A stretch of 53,176 nt of DNA from Verrucomicrobiota bacterium (GTDB taxonomy: Bacteria > Verrucomicrobiota > Lentisphaeria > Oligosphaerales > Oligosphaeraceae), in contig JAGVUR010000042.1 of assembly GCA_019136135.1 (NCBI GenBank), forward strand, positions 1-53,176, in the 5' to 3' direction. The translations under genes were made by a program, and so were the position numbers. Below are positions 17,247-26,251 of this stretch, piece after piece. The notes under the pieces were generated by a model. That model was not told the origin of the DNA, did not search any database, and saw only the letters and a list, made by a program, of their open reading frames with translations. Each line of letters starts with the position of its first letter. Position 1 is the first letter of the stretch.

Positions 17247-17401
17247 GGAGCCGTTAAAAAATTAAGTTACCATTTCCGGTTTCTTTTGGCCGCCTTTCTC
17301 CTGTCCTGTCAGTCGCGTATGCGCATACGCTCTTTCCAGGACAGGGGGAAAAACAGCTCAAAACAATTCCGGAACTGTTGCCTTAATTTTTGAACGACTC
17401 C
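17247..17401. repeat. 155-bp centred imperfect inverted repeat (MITE-like)
   Basis: The 20-bp ends (17247-17266 and 17382-17401) match as inverted repeats at 18 of 20 positions (GGAGCCGTTAAAAAATTAAG type). Inside lie CCTGTCCT (17300-17307) with AGGACAGG (17338-17345), and a perfect 16-bp palindrome GCGTATGCGCATACGC at 17315-17330. All pairs share the same centre near 17323, so the whole element folds into one long hairpin. It ends one base before the stop codon of the upstream minus-strand gene. No coding capacity. Confidence 0.85.
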
Positions 17402-19414
17402 TCACCATCGTTTTGTTGAAGCTTCTTCTGCGGCGGGATGGTTTGGATATTCAACAGCGATTTTCTTGTAAAGTTCCTTTGCCTTTTCCTTGTTTCCTGC
17501 CTGTTCGTAGATTTTCGCCTTTTCGAATTCCACGTCCGGCAGGTTTGGGAGCAGTGGGTCTGCGAGGATGGCGCCGTCGAGTTCGCCGAGTGCTCCGTCG
17601 AGCCAGCCGCGTTTTCGGAAGTACTTTGCCCTGGTGAGGCTGAAGCTTCCGTTGCCTCGGTCCATCGGCGCTTCGATTGCCCATTGGGAGAGCTTTTCGT
17701 GTGCTTCGATGATTCGTCCTACGTTCAAGGCCAGGAGCGCTTCCTGCTGGAGGGATTTTCCTCTCACGGCGGCTTCGCGTTGTGTTTCGCCCAGTCGTTT
17801 TCCTTCGAGGAGTTCGGTAAAATACCCTGCCGCCTCCTTGATGTTTCCGGATTGGAGTGCGATGTCCATGTTGAAGTTGGCGAGTGTCTTGGAGCCTTTT
17901 TTCAGCGTGCGTCCATGTTGCCTCAGCCATTTTTCTGCCAATTGATAATCCCGTAAGCAGAACACTGCGAATTCGATTGCCTCTCCCAGGTATGCGATTC
18001 TCGCTTCCTTGTTGCCGGCTCCCCTGAGCAGCCTGTCAAAAGCTTCTTCTGCAAGCTTGGGTTCGGAGACCGATGCGCTTCTGGCAAGGCAGATCAGGGC
18101 TTCGTCCCTGAGTTCGTTCGTGGTACGCTTGGCTGCGAGAATTGCTTTTGCAACGGGGATTTGCGATGGATGGCAGTCTTTCCTGGCGAAGTACCTGAGT
18201 TGCAAGGCAAGCGCCTTGACGTCGTCGACATCCTTGATGCCTTGGTTGATCAGCAGTCCGCCGTAATACTCGTAGTCCGTTTGATTGTTGATGTTAAGTG
18301 TCTTGGCGGGTGCTGCTGCCGGGAAGCTGATCTGTCCACTTGCTGTCGCCCGCTTGATTGTCGCTTTGACAGACAGCGTATCCAGCCCGCAGACGACACG
18401 GTTGATTTTTGCGCCCTTGAGGACGACTCCGTCACCGAAGGTCCAATCCGCTTCCTGCTCGCTGTACGTGCCGCATTCGATTTCGTTAAGGAAGTCGTTG
18501 CCCATAGCCATATAGGATACATGTTTGTACCAGAATGCGGGGACAGGCGAGGTTTTGCCCTTGCCTTCGACGAGGGTCAAGGAAGTTTTCCCCGATAGGA
18601 TGAATTCGGCGCCTTCGAAGAATGAGGTCTTGACGACCTTGTTTCCTTGTACATGGGCTTGCCCCAAGGCAACGGCAAAATCCTTTTCGAAGTTGGCGGC
18701 GACGAGCTTGATTTCGTGGATGCCAGGCTGGAAGTCGACTTCCTTCCGGTTTTCGCCCCTGAGGGAGTTCCAGACTGAGTTGACTCCGTTTCTTTCAATG
18801 ATTGTTTTTCCGTTTACGAAAAGGTATCCGCAGTCGTCGGTTGCGATAAAGAGCCAGACTTTTCGTGGTTGCTTGCTGTGGTGCAATCCCGTGTAGATCA
18901 TCGCGAAGCGTTCTCTTGAGTCGGCGAGGTTTGAGACCTCGGAGATTTTGGTGACGGGGATTTTTGCGATTGACTTTGATTTTTTGAGCAGCTGTTCCAG
19001 TTCCGTCCAGTTTTTGGCTTCACCTTCCGGGAGGGTTCTGACTTCGCAGATTAGCGGCTGGAGCATGTTTGCGGACGGCGCCGGTGACTTTGAGCCAAAG
19101 TATGCGTAGATTCGTTTTGAATCTTTTGTTGGTTCCGCAATGACTATCGCTTGGTTGTTGAGACCTGCTCCGATCGACATTCTCGACAGCTGCTTGCCGC
19201 GGTCGTCAAAGCAGAATACGTCGTCGCCTTCATCGCTTCCAAGACCTGAGGTTGGTACTTGGAGCAGCACGCCGGCCTTTGGGTGGTTGCCCGGCATTTG
19301 GATTTCAAATATGGCGCGATAGGGAGACGATGCGTGATGCCACATGGCGCGTTGTTGGGCGAATGTGGTTGCGGCGAGTGCGAAGCATAAGGCTAAGAGT
19401 TGTTTCCAAGGCAT
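17402..19414 (-). CDS. secreted PA14-like/TPR protein next to ABC importer
   Basis: A 670-residue exported protein. The ATG at 19414 is chosen because it opens a signal peptide (PWKQLLALCFALAATTFAQ); a longer frame reaches into the importer gene. Residues ~25-330 are beta-rich and contain VWLFIATDDCGYLFVNGKT followed by PGIHEIKLVAANF, the pattern of a PA14-like carbohydrate-binding domain. The C-terminal ~270 residues are helical and end in TPR-type repeats (LPDVEFEKAKIYEQAGNKEKAKELYKKIA split over two helices). It starts 20 bp after the second permease gene, so it is probably co-transcribed. Likely a periplasmic glycan-binding or scaffold partner of the importer. Confidence 0.75.
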   Translation of the reverse strand: MPWKQLLALCFALAATTFAQQRAMWHHASSPYRAIFEIQMPGNHPKAGVLLQVPTSGLGSDEGDDVFCFDDRGKQLSRMSIGAGLNNQAIVIAEPTKDSKRIYAYFGSKSPAPSANMLQPLICEVRTLPEGEAKNWTELEQLLKKSKSIAKIPVTKISEVSNLADSRERFAMIYTGLHHSKQPRKVWLFIATDDCGYLFVNGKTIIERNGVNSVWNSLRGENRKEVDFQPGIHEIKLVAANFEKDFAVALGQAHVQGNKVVKTSFFEGAEFILSGKTSLTLVEGKGKTSPVPAFWYKHVSYMAMGNDFLNEIECGTYSEQEADWTFGDGVVLKGAKINRVVCGLDTLSVKATIKRATASGQISFPAAAPAKTLNINNQTDYEYYGGLLINQGIKDVDDVKALALQLRYFARKDCHPSQIPVAKAILAAKRTTNELRDEALICLARSASVSEPKLAEEAFDRLLRGAGNKEARIAYLGEAIEFAVFCLRDYQLAEKWLRQHGRTLKKGSKTLANFNMDIALQSGNIKEAAGYFTELLEGKRLGETQREAAVRGKSLQQEALLALNVGRIIEAHEKLSQWAIEAPMDRGNGSFSLTRAKYFRKRGWLDGALGELDGAILADPLLPNLPDVEFEKAKIYEQAGNKEKAKELYKKIAVEYPNHPAAEEASTKRW

Positions 19415-19434
19415 TTTGCGTACCTGACGAATCG

Positions 19435-21456
19435 TTATTTTTCGGATGGGACGACGATACCGCGCATGATGATGTTCTGGCAAAACAGGAAAATGAGGAA
19501 CGTCGGGATCGCCGCGACGACGAGCGATGCGTACATCACCGCTTGTCCGCTTTGCTGTTGGAGTTCATACAGCCAGACCATCAGCGTCCACATGTCTCTA
19601 TCCTGGCAGACGACGAATGCGAACATGAAGTTCGAGTAGGCTGCAGTAAATGCGTTCAGCGCGATTACTGCGAGGATCGGCTTTGAGAGTCCCATGGTGA
19701 TTTGCCAGAAGAGGACCCATTCGTTGGCTCCGTCAAGCTGTGCGCTTTCATAGAGTTCCTGCGGCAGCGAATCGAAGAATCCCTTGAGCAGGAATATCGA
19801 GTAGCCATTTGCCATGCCTGGCAAGATCAGCGCATAGAAGGTATTGAGCAGGTTGAATTGGCGCAGCATGATGAAGCTTGGGATTGCCGTGACCATCGGC
19901 GGGAATGCCATCGTGCACATCAGGAAGAGCAGGATCTTGTAGGAGGACGGCATCCTGTAACGGCTCATCGCATAGGCGGCGAGGGGGTTGACCAGCAGTG
20001 CGGTGACGATCGCCAGGAAGCAGTACCAGACCGTATTGACGATTCCCCTTCCGTGGAAGAGCATGTATTCGGCGACCGCCCTGTAGTTTCTCGTGACGAA
20101 CTCCCATCTCAAGGAGTTGATATTGTCGTTGAAGTAGGACATATGAAGGTCACGCTGGGGCATTTTAATGTCCTTGATGTCCGACCAATTAGTACCCAGC
20201 GCCGCGTTTGCCTTGGCAATATCGCCGTGTTTGTTGACCAGCCAGTCCTGGAAATTGAATTCGACGCTGTACATTTCCAGGCTTTCTATGGGGGCGGCGA
20301 AGAACTTTTGCGTGATTGGATCCTTGTATCCGGTCAGGAAAGCGTCCCAGTCCGATGATACCAATCCTGAATTGGGGACGTTTTCGTCCAGCGGCAGCTC
20401 GTCGAAGGACGCGTAGGAAGTCTTGAATTTCGCATTGAAGTCGGCGATGGTTTTGAATTGCCCTTCGGTCCGTTGGCGTGCCTCGTCAATGCTGCCCACA
20501 TAGACGGGTACTTCTTGGAATGACTTGTAGTTCTTTCCGTATCGGGCATTAAGCGTCTTGACGTCAACGTACTTCGCCTCGAGCATCGCATGGTACTGCT
20601 GCAGGGCAGTGGCGTCAACCCTGACCCATTGGCTGGCGACAGTCGAGCGGACGAATTTTTCCCAGTCGTCCTTTTCGAGTTGAGTGGCGTCAGTTGGATA
20701 TTTTCTATGCAGTGTTATCTCGTCCCAGGACTTGTAGTTTGTTTCGTGTTTTTCGTTATACGCTTCGAGTTCGGTCGTGTACTGTGTTTTGAGGAATTGT
20801 TTTTTGAAGAATCCTTGTGGTGAGAAGTAGTATCTGAGTCCGAGGGGTTGTTCTTCGAGGAATTCGTACAGGAATTGCGTGAATGGTGTATCTTGCGGTT
20901 TTTCCCGTCTCATCAGCAAACTTGGGACTTGAATATAGACGCTGTACCATCCTGCGTATTCCATTCCCAGGTTTGCGTTGACGTCGCTGATTTCGGAACC
21001 AAACCTTTGCTGGAGCTTTTTCTTGAAGTCGCGTTGGGCCGAGCTGATTGTCTTTGAGAGTTGGGTGTGGAGGTAGCCGCATGCGAATGCAAACGTCGGG
21101 ATTTCCTGTTCTTCCAGGAAAAGTTCCCATTCATCCGCGAGTTTTTGGTTATGTGGTCCTATGCACTCGAGTTTGTCAAAGGAGGTTTCATCGAGGTCGT
21201 AGGCCACGTTGAGGTCTTGCAGCCGCTCGTTGAAGAGTCCTTCCAGGTGTTTTCTGCACATCCACTGGTCGTCGTAGAGGAATCTTGGGATCGCGTCGAA
21301 GTACTTGATATCCATTGCGCTCTTTGTGCTTCCGGAGAGCATGAGCAGGAACGGATAGACCATGGTCGCTCCTCCTACGATCAGGAATGCGTACATTCCC
21401 AAGAAAAGGAACCTGACCTTCCAGGACTTTCTGCCGATGGTTGAGATAATAGCCAT
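19435..21456 (-). CDS. MalG-type permease with ~400-aa repeat-bearing insert
   Basis: Carbohydrate ABC permease of the CUT1 family, 673 residues against the usual ~280. TM1 is at about 15-40, and the normal permease core resumes at ~470 (GIVNTVWYCFLAIVTALLVNPLAAYA), with the EAA loop LPQELYESAQLDGANEW near 563-580 that docks the ATPase. Between them, residues ~45-460 form an extracytoplasmic insert with up to six copies of a motif like LNxxYGTNYxSFxE...P...DWxxF: near 82, 160, 233, 302, 340 and 416. The start has AGGAAAT upstream and lies 44 bp after the fused partner gene. I infer a substrate-capturing or partner-binding insert. Confidence 0.85.
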   Translation of the reverse strand: MAIISTIGRKSWKVRFLFLGMYAFLIVGGATMVYPFLLMLSGSTKSAMDIKYFDAIPRFLYDDQWMCRKHLEGLFNERLQDLNVAYDLDETSFDKLECIGPHNQKLADEWELFLEEQEIPTFAFACGYLHTQLSKTISSAQRDFKKKLQQRFGSEISDVNANLGMEYAGWYSVYIQVPSLLMRREKPQDTPFTQFLYEFLEEQPLGLRYYFSPQGFFKKQFLKTQYTTELEAYNEKHETNYKSWDEITLHRKYPTDATQLEKDDWEKFVRSTVASQWVRVDATALQQYHAMLEAKYVDVKTLNARYGKNYKSFQEVPVYVGSIDEARQRTEGQFKTIADFNAKFKTSYASFDELPLDENVPNSGLVSSDWDAFLTGYKDPITQKFFAAPIESLEMYSVEFNFQDWLVNKHGDIAKANAALGTNWSDIKDIKMPQRDLHMSYFNDNINSLRWEFVTRNYRAVAEYMLFHGRGIVNTVWYCFLAIVTALLVNPLAAYAMSRYRMPSSYKILLFLMCTMAFPPMVTAIPSFIMLRQFNLLNTFYALILPGMANGYSIFLLKGFFDSLPQELYESAQLDGANEWVLFWQITMGLSKPILAVIALNAFTAAYSNFMFAFVVCQDRDMWTLMVWLYELQQQSGQAVMYASLVVAAIPTFLIFLFCQNIIMRGIVVPSEK

Positions 21457-21499
21457 ATTCGATGATTTCCTAGGGTATGATGCGCCGTGCGTGTTGTGG

Positions 21500-24400
21500 T
21501 TACTTCTTGGCTCCAGTCGCCTTGAATTCGAGTTTCGAGAGGATTTGGAGTTGATAGACGGTAAACCCGATAAGCATGAATCCGAGGATCCACGCCATCG
21601 CCGTCGCGGGACCGAACTTCAAGTACAGGTATGCCTTGTAGAAGATATGCAGCTCGGCGACCTCAGTCTTGTTTGCGCCGCCTGTCATGGCAAGGATGTA
21701 TGCCGAACTGGCCCAGGAACCAATGAAGACGCCGACGAATTGGATGATCAGCAAGGGCCTGAGCATGGGGATGACGACGAAGAGGATCTTGTCGAAGAAC
21801 GTTGCCCCATCGATATCTGCGGCCTCGTAGAAGTCGTCGGCGATACCCTTGAGCGCCGCGAGGTAGATGAGGCATCCCGGTCCCATTCCCGCCCAGACCA
21901 TCGGGAGGACGCAGCAGACCATTGCGGTTCTTGGGTCGTCCAGCCATCGGTATGGGTTTTTCATGCAGTGGAACGTCCTTAATGCCAGCCTGAGCGGATA
22001 GTACCAGTCGTCGGTGAACAGGCTGAGTCCGATGGCGAATGCCCCGATAAGCAGGAGCAGCGAGATGCATACGACAGCAGAGGTGAATTGCTGTCGCTTG
22101 AACGATACGAATGATGTTGTGAGGAGAATGATTCCCGCGAGTGCGACGCAGCAGTAGAATCCGACGTTCCACCAGTAGAGCAAGCTGTCCGGCTTGTCCA
22201 GTTCTTTGCTTTTCAGGATAGGCCAAGCGAAGTTCGAGAAGAAGCAGAACAGCAAAATTCCTGCAAGGAGGCATCCTATGCTGTAGGTGTAGTTTTCGTG
22301 TAGGAAGAGTCGTTTTGCGAAGAAGAACATGATGAAGAAGAAGAGCAATGCGACTCCGAGGTAGACGATTGCCGGCAGTCTGAGCATGATCGCGTTGAGG
22401 ACGCCGAATTCCGTATTTTCATAGAATGATCTCCAGAGGTAGATGACGACGAGTCCTGTGATGACTGCCGGCAGGTAGAAAACGGTTCTGAAGAAGATTT
22501 TGCCCTTTGGGATTTCCTGCAGCAGGACTGCGAGGATCACTGGCGGCATGAATGTCAACATGATGACCAGGAAGCAGTACCTCATGGAGTTCCAAACGGA
22601 TTGCCACCATTCTGCGTCCCAGAGGACGTTGCCGAAGTTGTCAAGCCAGACCCAGGTTGAGCCTCCCATGATCTTGTAGTCCTGCAGCGCCATCACGGAG
22701 CCCATCAGGAGCGGGACATATCTCCAGACGAGGATCGAGAGGACTGCGGGGAGCAGGAGGATGTATGCGGTCGCGTACTTGTGGAACCCCCATTTGACTT
22801 GTTCGACGCCGATGATCTTGGGTGGCGTGAAGGCACGGATGATTTTCTTGAATACGAGTGTGAATACGATGACGATTGCGATCATCAAGATGGCCGCCGC
22901 GATCCTTCTGACCAGCAGCTCCTCCGGCGAGAGGATTCCGAGCATTTTCTCGTTGGCGTCCTTGACCCCTTCCTCCAGGAGGCTCTTGAGGATTTTGTGC
23001 CTTAGTTCCTTTTGTTCCGGGGTTGCATTTTCCATTTCCGCTGCATCGCAGAGCGGCAAGGCGCCTTTCATGGCCAGCTGGTCTGCCGCTTCCATCGGCT
23101 TGGTCATCTGGAAATAGACGAGCTGGCAATTGCTTCCGTAGGGTTCTGGCTTTCCGGTGTCAATGGCGATTTCAAAGGTTTTTTCCCATCCTGGCGGCGC
23201 GAGCCTGATCAGGTCGTCGTAGCCGAACATCCTGAGGTACATCGGGTTGACGAATCGCCCCAAGCCTCCCTCGACCATGATCTTGGTGTAGATTTTGACG
23301 CCTTCCTTGGATTCGCAGAATTTGATGTATTCCCAGGCTGCGTCCCTTACGACCGGGTTGTCGCATCCGGCGAAGATACCTTGCATCCTGGAATTAAGTT
23401 CGCCTCCGCGATGACGGACTCCATTCTTGTCAGGATATCCCCATGGTACCGCGACCATTCCGACCACGTCGGGGTCGATGGTGGCGAAGAGGCGTGCGTC
23501 GATGTACGCGGGGTAGAATCCGATTTGCCCCAGTTCCCACTTTTGTCCCGAGTCTGTTTCCTTGGTAGCGTATCCGTACCTGTCTTTTCCGTCGATGGGA
23601 TCGACCCAGTGTTCCGTCGTCAACCTGATATAGAAATCGAGCGCTGTCGCCGCTTCGTCAGAGTCGAACGTAGCGGACCATTCGTCTTTTTCTGCATCGT
23701 ATTCCATCGCTTCTCCGCCTGCCGACCAGAGGAACGTGACCCAGTACCAGCTTTCCGCCTTTCCCTTCCCAAGCCTGATGCCGTAGATTCCTTCCGCCGG
23801 CTTGGTCAGTTTCTTGCATGCGTCGAAGAGGTCTTCCCAAGTCCAGTCGTATGTTGGCTCAGGCACATTGTATTTTGCGAGGAGGTCTTTTCTGTACAGG
23901 AACACCTTTCCCAGCAGTCCGCCTGTAGGCATTGCCCAGACGTGGGTTCCGCCTGGACCTTTGCGTTGGACGACCGGCATGACCTTCTCGTGGTAGATGA
24001 AGGCCCGTTCCTCCTCGGTCATTCCTGCGTAGTATCCGTCTTCCTCCTTGTCCAGCGGGTACAGGAATCCTTCCTGGATATAGGTATCGGACTGCCTGAA
24101 GTTGACGTACATGATGTCTGGTGCGACGCCACCGGCTATCGCCATCAGCGGTCCCGAATCCATGCTGGTTCCCTCGATGGTGATTCCGCTGGTGCGTTCA
24201 AGTTCGACCGCCACGTTGCTCCAGTCGTAGTCCCCGTATTTGCCTGGGTCGGCCTCGTACTTCTCCCTGTATTTTTCCTGTACGATTTTCGGGTACGCCT
24301 GGATGAATGCCTTGACGACGGCGCATTGCGCCCTGGTATTGGTATCTGTATAGGACGGGTCAGGCAGGCTCCAGCATGTGACCTTGACGATGGTCTTCTT

Positions 24401-24505
24401 GGACGTGCCCCCCTGGCTGTCTATGATTTCCCGCTCTTCGACTTCGCCACCATGTACCCAGGCGACCACGGCAACCAAAACAAGGAACACGATCCGCTTC
24501 AACAT
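21500..24505 (-). CDS. fused solute-binding protein and MalF-type permease
   Basis: One 1001-residue chain combining two importer components. Signal peptide MLKRIVFLVLVAVVAWVHGG, then a family-1 extracellular sugar-binding protein to about residue 525 (GGVAPDIMYVNFRQSD, YDWTWEDLFDACKKL, EYIKFCESKEG). A helix near 533-557 re-enters the membrane and a MalF-like permease follows (ATAYILLLPAVLSILVWRY, EAADIDGATFFDKI EAA loop near 895). Between the third and later permease helices there is an extra ~120-residue block with about four hydrophobic segments. Start follows GAGGCGG. The two permeases form the likely heterodimer; the ATPase is not in the window. Substrate unknown, probably an oligosaccharide. 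Confidence 0.88.
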   Translation of the reverse strand: MLKRIVFLVLVAVVAWVHGGEVEEREIIDSQGGTSKKTIVKVTCWSLPDPSYTDTNTRAQCAVVKAFIQAYPKIVQEKYREKYEADPGKYGDYDWSNVAVELERTSGITIEGTSMDSGPLMAIAGGVAPDIMYVNFRQSDTYIQEGFLYPLDKEEDGYYAGMTEEERAFIYHEKVMPVVQRKGPGGTHVWAMPTGGLLGKVFLYRKDLLAKYNVPEPTYDWTWEDLFDACKKLTKPAEGIYGIRLGKGKAESWYWVTFLWSAGGEAMEYDAEKDEWSATFDSDEAATALDFYIRLTTEHWVDPIDGKDRYGYATKETDSGQKWELGQIGFYPAYIDARLFATIDPDVVGMVAVPWGYPDKNGVRHRGGELNSRMQGIFAGCDNPVVRDAAWEYIKFCESKEGVKIYTKIMVEGGLGRFVNPMYLRMFGYDDLIRLAPPGWEKTFEIAIDTGKPEPYGSNCQLVYFQMTKPMEAADQLAMKGALPLCDAAEMENATPEQKELRHKILKSLLEEGVKDANEKMLGILSPEELLVRRIAAAILMIAIVIVFTLVFKKIIRAFTPPKIIGVEQVKWGFHKYATAYILLLPAVLSILVWRYVPLLMGSVMALQDYKIMGGSTWVWLDNFGNVLWDAEWWQSVWNSMRYCFLVIMLTFMPPVILAVLLQEIPKGKIFFRTVFYLPAVITGLVVIYLWRSFYENTEFGVLNAIMLRLPAIVYLGVALLFFFIMFFFAKRLFLHENYTYSIGCLLAGILLFCFFSNFAWPILKSKELDKPDSLLYWWNVGFYCCVALAGIILLTTSFVSFKRQQFTSAVVCISLLLLIGAFAIGLSLFTDDWYYPLRLALRTFHCMKNPYRWLDDPRTAMVCCVLPMVWAGMGPGCLIYLAALKGIADDFYEAADIDGATFFDKILFVVIPMLRPLLIIQFVGVFIGSWASSAYILAMTGGANKTEVAELHIFYKAYLYLKFGPATAMAWILGFMLIGFTVYQLQILSKLEFKATGAKK

Positions 24506-24595
24506 AAATCTACCGCCTCAATTGATTATCCTTGACCAAAGACATGGACAAGTTTTTGCACAGATATCAGAAACAATCGCACATAAGGGAAAGGT

Positions 24596-24628
24596 GCGTG
24601 AGTTCCAAGCGCAAAGCCAGAATTCACG
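24596..24628. other. hairpin in the promoter region of the importer
   Basis: GCGTGAGTTC and GAATTCACGC form an imperfect 10-bp stem (9 of 10) around a GC-containing loop, about 90-120 bp upstream of the fused importer gene and downstream of the FAD-oxidoreductase gene. Could be an operator or a terminator without clear U-tract. Confidence 0.4.
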
Positions 24629-24686
24629 CAACCTTGAAATAATAATATCTTAAAGAGTTTTTGCAACTTTCGCCGTGTACAAAGAA

Positions 24687-26015
24687 CTACAAGTTCGCAT
24701 TAGGCAGGAACGCCCCGATGTCTAGGAGGCGCTTCTGGAGGATCTTGACGTCAATGCCCCGGGTGGTTGTATTCTTGTCAATCGCCTCTGCCGCCGCGAG
24801 TCCTGCGGCTTGTCCTGTGATGTAGCATCCGGGCATGACCCTGAGGGAACCCTGGACTTTCCTGTCTGTGCTGACACATCTGCCTGCGACGAGGACATTG
24901 TCGAGTCCCTTCGGTGTCAGGCATCTGTATGGTATTCCGTAGCTCTCGCCTTTTCCGTACCTTCCGACCTTGAAGAATTCCTTTTCGAAAGCGGCGTATT
25001 TGACCGGGTCCGGCTTTGAAGGATGTATGTCCACCGGGTATGCGTAGCGTCCGATTTCGTCATCGAATATTGCTCTTGCGATGAAGTCGTCCATGTCGAG
25101 GATGTAGTCTCCGATGATTCTCCTGCTTTCCCTGATTCCCATCAGCGCGCCCGATTGGACCAGGACGACGTTTTCGTATCCGGGGATGTATTTCTTGTAG
25201 AAGTTTTCGAATTCGTGTAGGTGCGCCCTTGCGTAAACCAGGTGCTCCGTCAGCGATTTCTCGTCCGTCGAATCGACTCCGAAGGCATGTCCGATATTGC
25301 CTCCTGCGATATGCTTTCCGATTCTGAACATTCCCGGATGGTGCGGGTCGTTGACGGTGAAGACGTCGCCTTTTTCAAAGGATTCGAGCAATTTTTCACG
25401 AACGTTGGTTTGGCTTTCGTGGAATTTGTCAAAATCGATATCTGCCCATACGGAGCAGAGCGTTCCCGGCATCATTTCGCCTGTATCGGGTTCGCCCTTT
25501 TCGTATGGCGCTCCCGCCCATGTGGCGATATCACCATCACCGGTTCCGTCAATGACCATTTTAGCGCCGATTGCGAAGAACCCGCTTTTTGCTTGGCAGA
25601 TAATCTGCTTGACGTTTGGTCCTTCCTTGACGATATCGACGACGTTTGTCATCAGCGAGATCGTCGCACCTGATTCTACGAGCAGCCTGTCGTAGAGTTT
25701 TTTCAGCAATTCTGCCGGGATGCTTGTTTTTCCTCCCGGGTGGTTGGGTCCCTTCAGGTCGTTGAGCTTGTCGTAGATTTCCTTTCCGATTCCACCGGCG
25801 AGGAAGTTGATTCCGTCGCCAAATTGCATGAACACGGGGATCAGTCCGCTGGTGCCCATGCCTCCGAAACAGGCGCCAGTCTCGGCGATGAAGACCGACT
25901 TTCCAGCCCGGGCGGCAACCAATGCCGCCGAAATGCCGGCAGGTCCGCCCCCGGCGACAAATACATCTACGTTGGCACGTACGGGAATCTCACGACTGTA
26001 GCTAATGACTTCCAT
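24687..26015 (-). CDS. FAD-dependent oxidoreductase (PF12831 type)
   Basis: A 442-residue flavoprotein. The ATG at 26015 follows AGGAGT; a longer frame upstream has no support. Seen: VDVFVAGGGPAGISAALVAA for FAD binding near residue 16, MGTSGLIPVF, VIDGTGDGDIATWAG, MGIRESRRIIGDY and LDNVLVAGRCVSTDRKVQGS. These are the hallmarks of the FAD_oxidored family common in Lentisphaerota and Planctomycetes near sugar-use genes; substrates are mostly undefined. A paralogue lies at 41955-43259. No signal peptide. It is divergent from the amidohydrolase and upstream of the importer genes. Confidence 0.88.
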   Translation of the reverse strand: MEVISYSREIPVRANVDVFVAGGGPAGISAALVAARAGKSVFIAETGACFGGMGTSGLIPVFMQFGDGINFLAGGIGKEIYDKLNDLKGPNHPGGKTSIPAELLKKLYDRLLVESGATISLMTNVVDIVKEGPNVKQIICQAKSGFFAIGAKMVIDGTGDGDIATWAGAPYEKGEPDTGEMMPGTLCSVWADIDFDKFHESQTNVREKLLESFEKGDVFTVNDPHHPGMFRIGKHIAGGNIGHAFGVDSTDEKSLTEHLVYARAHLHEFENFYKKYIPGYENVVLVQSGALMGIRESRRIIGDYILDMDDFIARAIFDDEIGRYAYPVDIHPSKPDPVKYAAFEKEFFKVGRYGKGESYGIPYRCLTPKGLDNVLVAGRCVSTDRKVQGSLRVMPGCYITGQAAGLAAAEAIDKNTTTRGIDVKILQKRLLDIGAFLPNANL

Positions 26016-26206
26016 TGGCTGACTCCTAAATGATGATGATTTCTTCTTCTGGCAATAAACAAATGAATAAGGACAATATATACCGAAAAAGGAAATACGC
26101 AGGTGGAAGAAATACAAAAAAGCATCACAAAAGACTAAAAATTAATTGCCGTAGGAAAAGCTAAGCAAGTTGCCAGAACTGCAAGTAAAGAGTATATTAA
26201 TTATTA

Positions 26207-26233
26207 TGACAATGCTTGACAATTTATGACAAT
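26207..26233 (+). promoter_or_regulatory. three TGACAAT heptamers at exact 10-bp spacing
   Basis: TGACAAT begins at 26207, 26217 and 26227, placing three identical half-sites on one face of the helix 20 bp upstream of the amidohydrolase start. The middle copy also gives TTGACA (26216-26221), 16 bp from TAAAAT (26238-26243), a possible promoter for an almost leaderless message. Looks like a regulator-binding array for the divergent FAD-oxidoreductase and amidohydrolase genes. Confidence 0.6.
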
Positions 26234-26251
26234 TTTTTAAAATAGGATTTG

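Noticed and set aside
23012..24535. 507-codon plus-strand frame opposite the importer fusion
   Set aside because: Antisense mirror of a strongly supported gene; no recognised domain, start or ribosome site.
24512..24560. TTGTCC-17-TAATCA promoter for the importer
   Set aside because: Too poor a match to the consensus to list as a feature; reported as absent rather than assumed.
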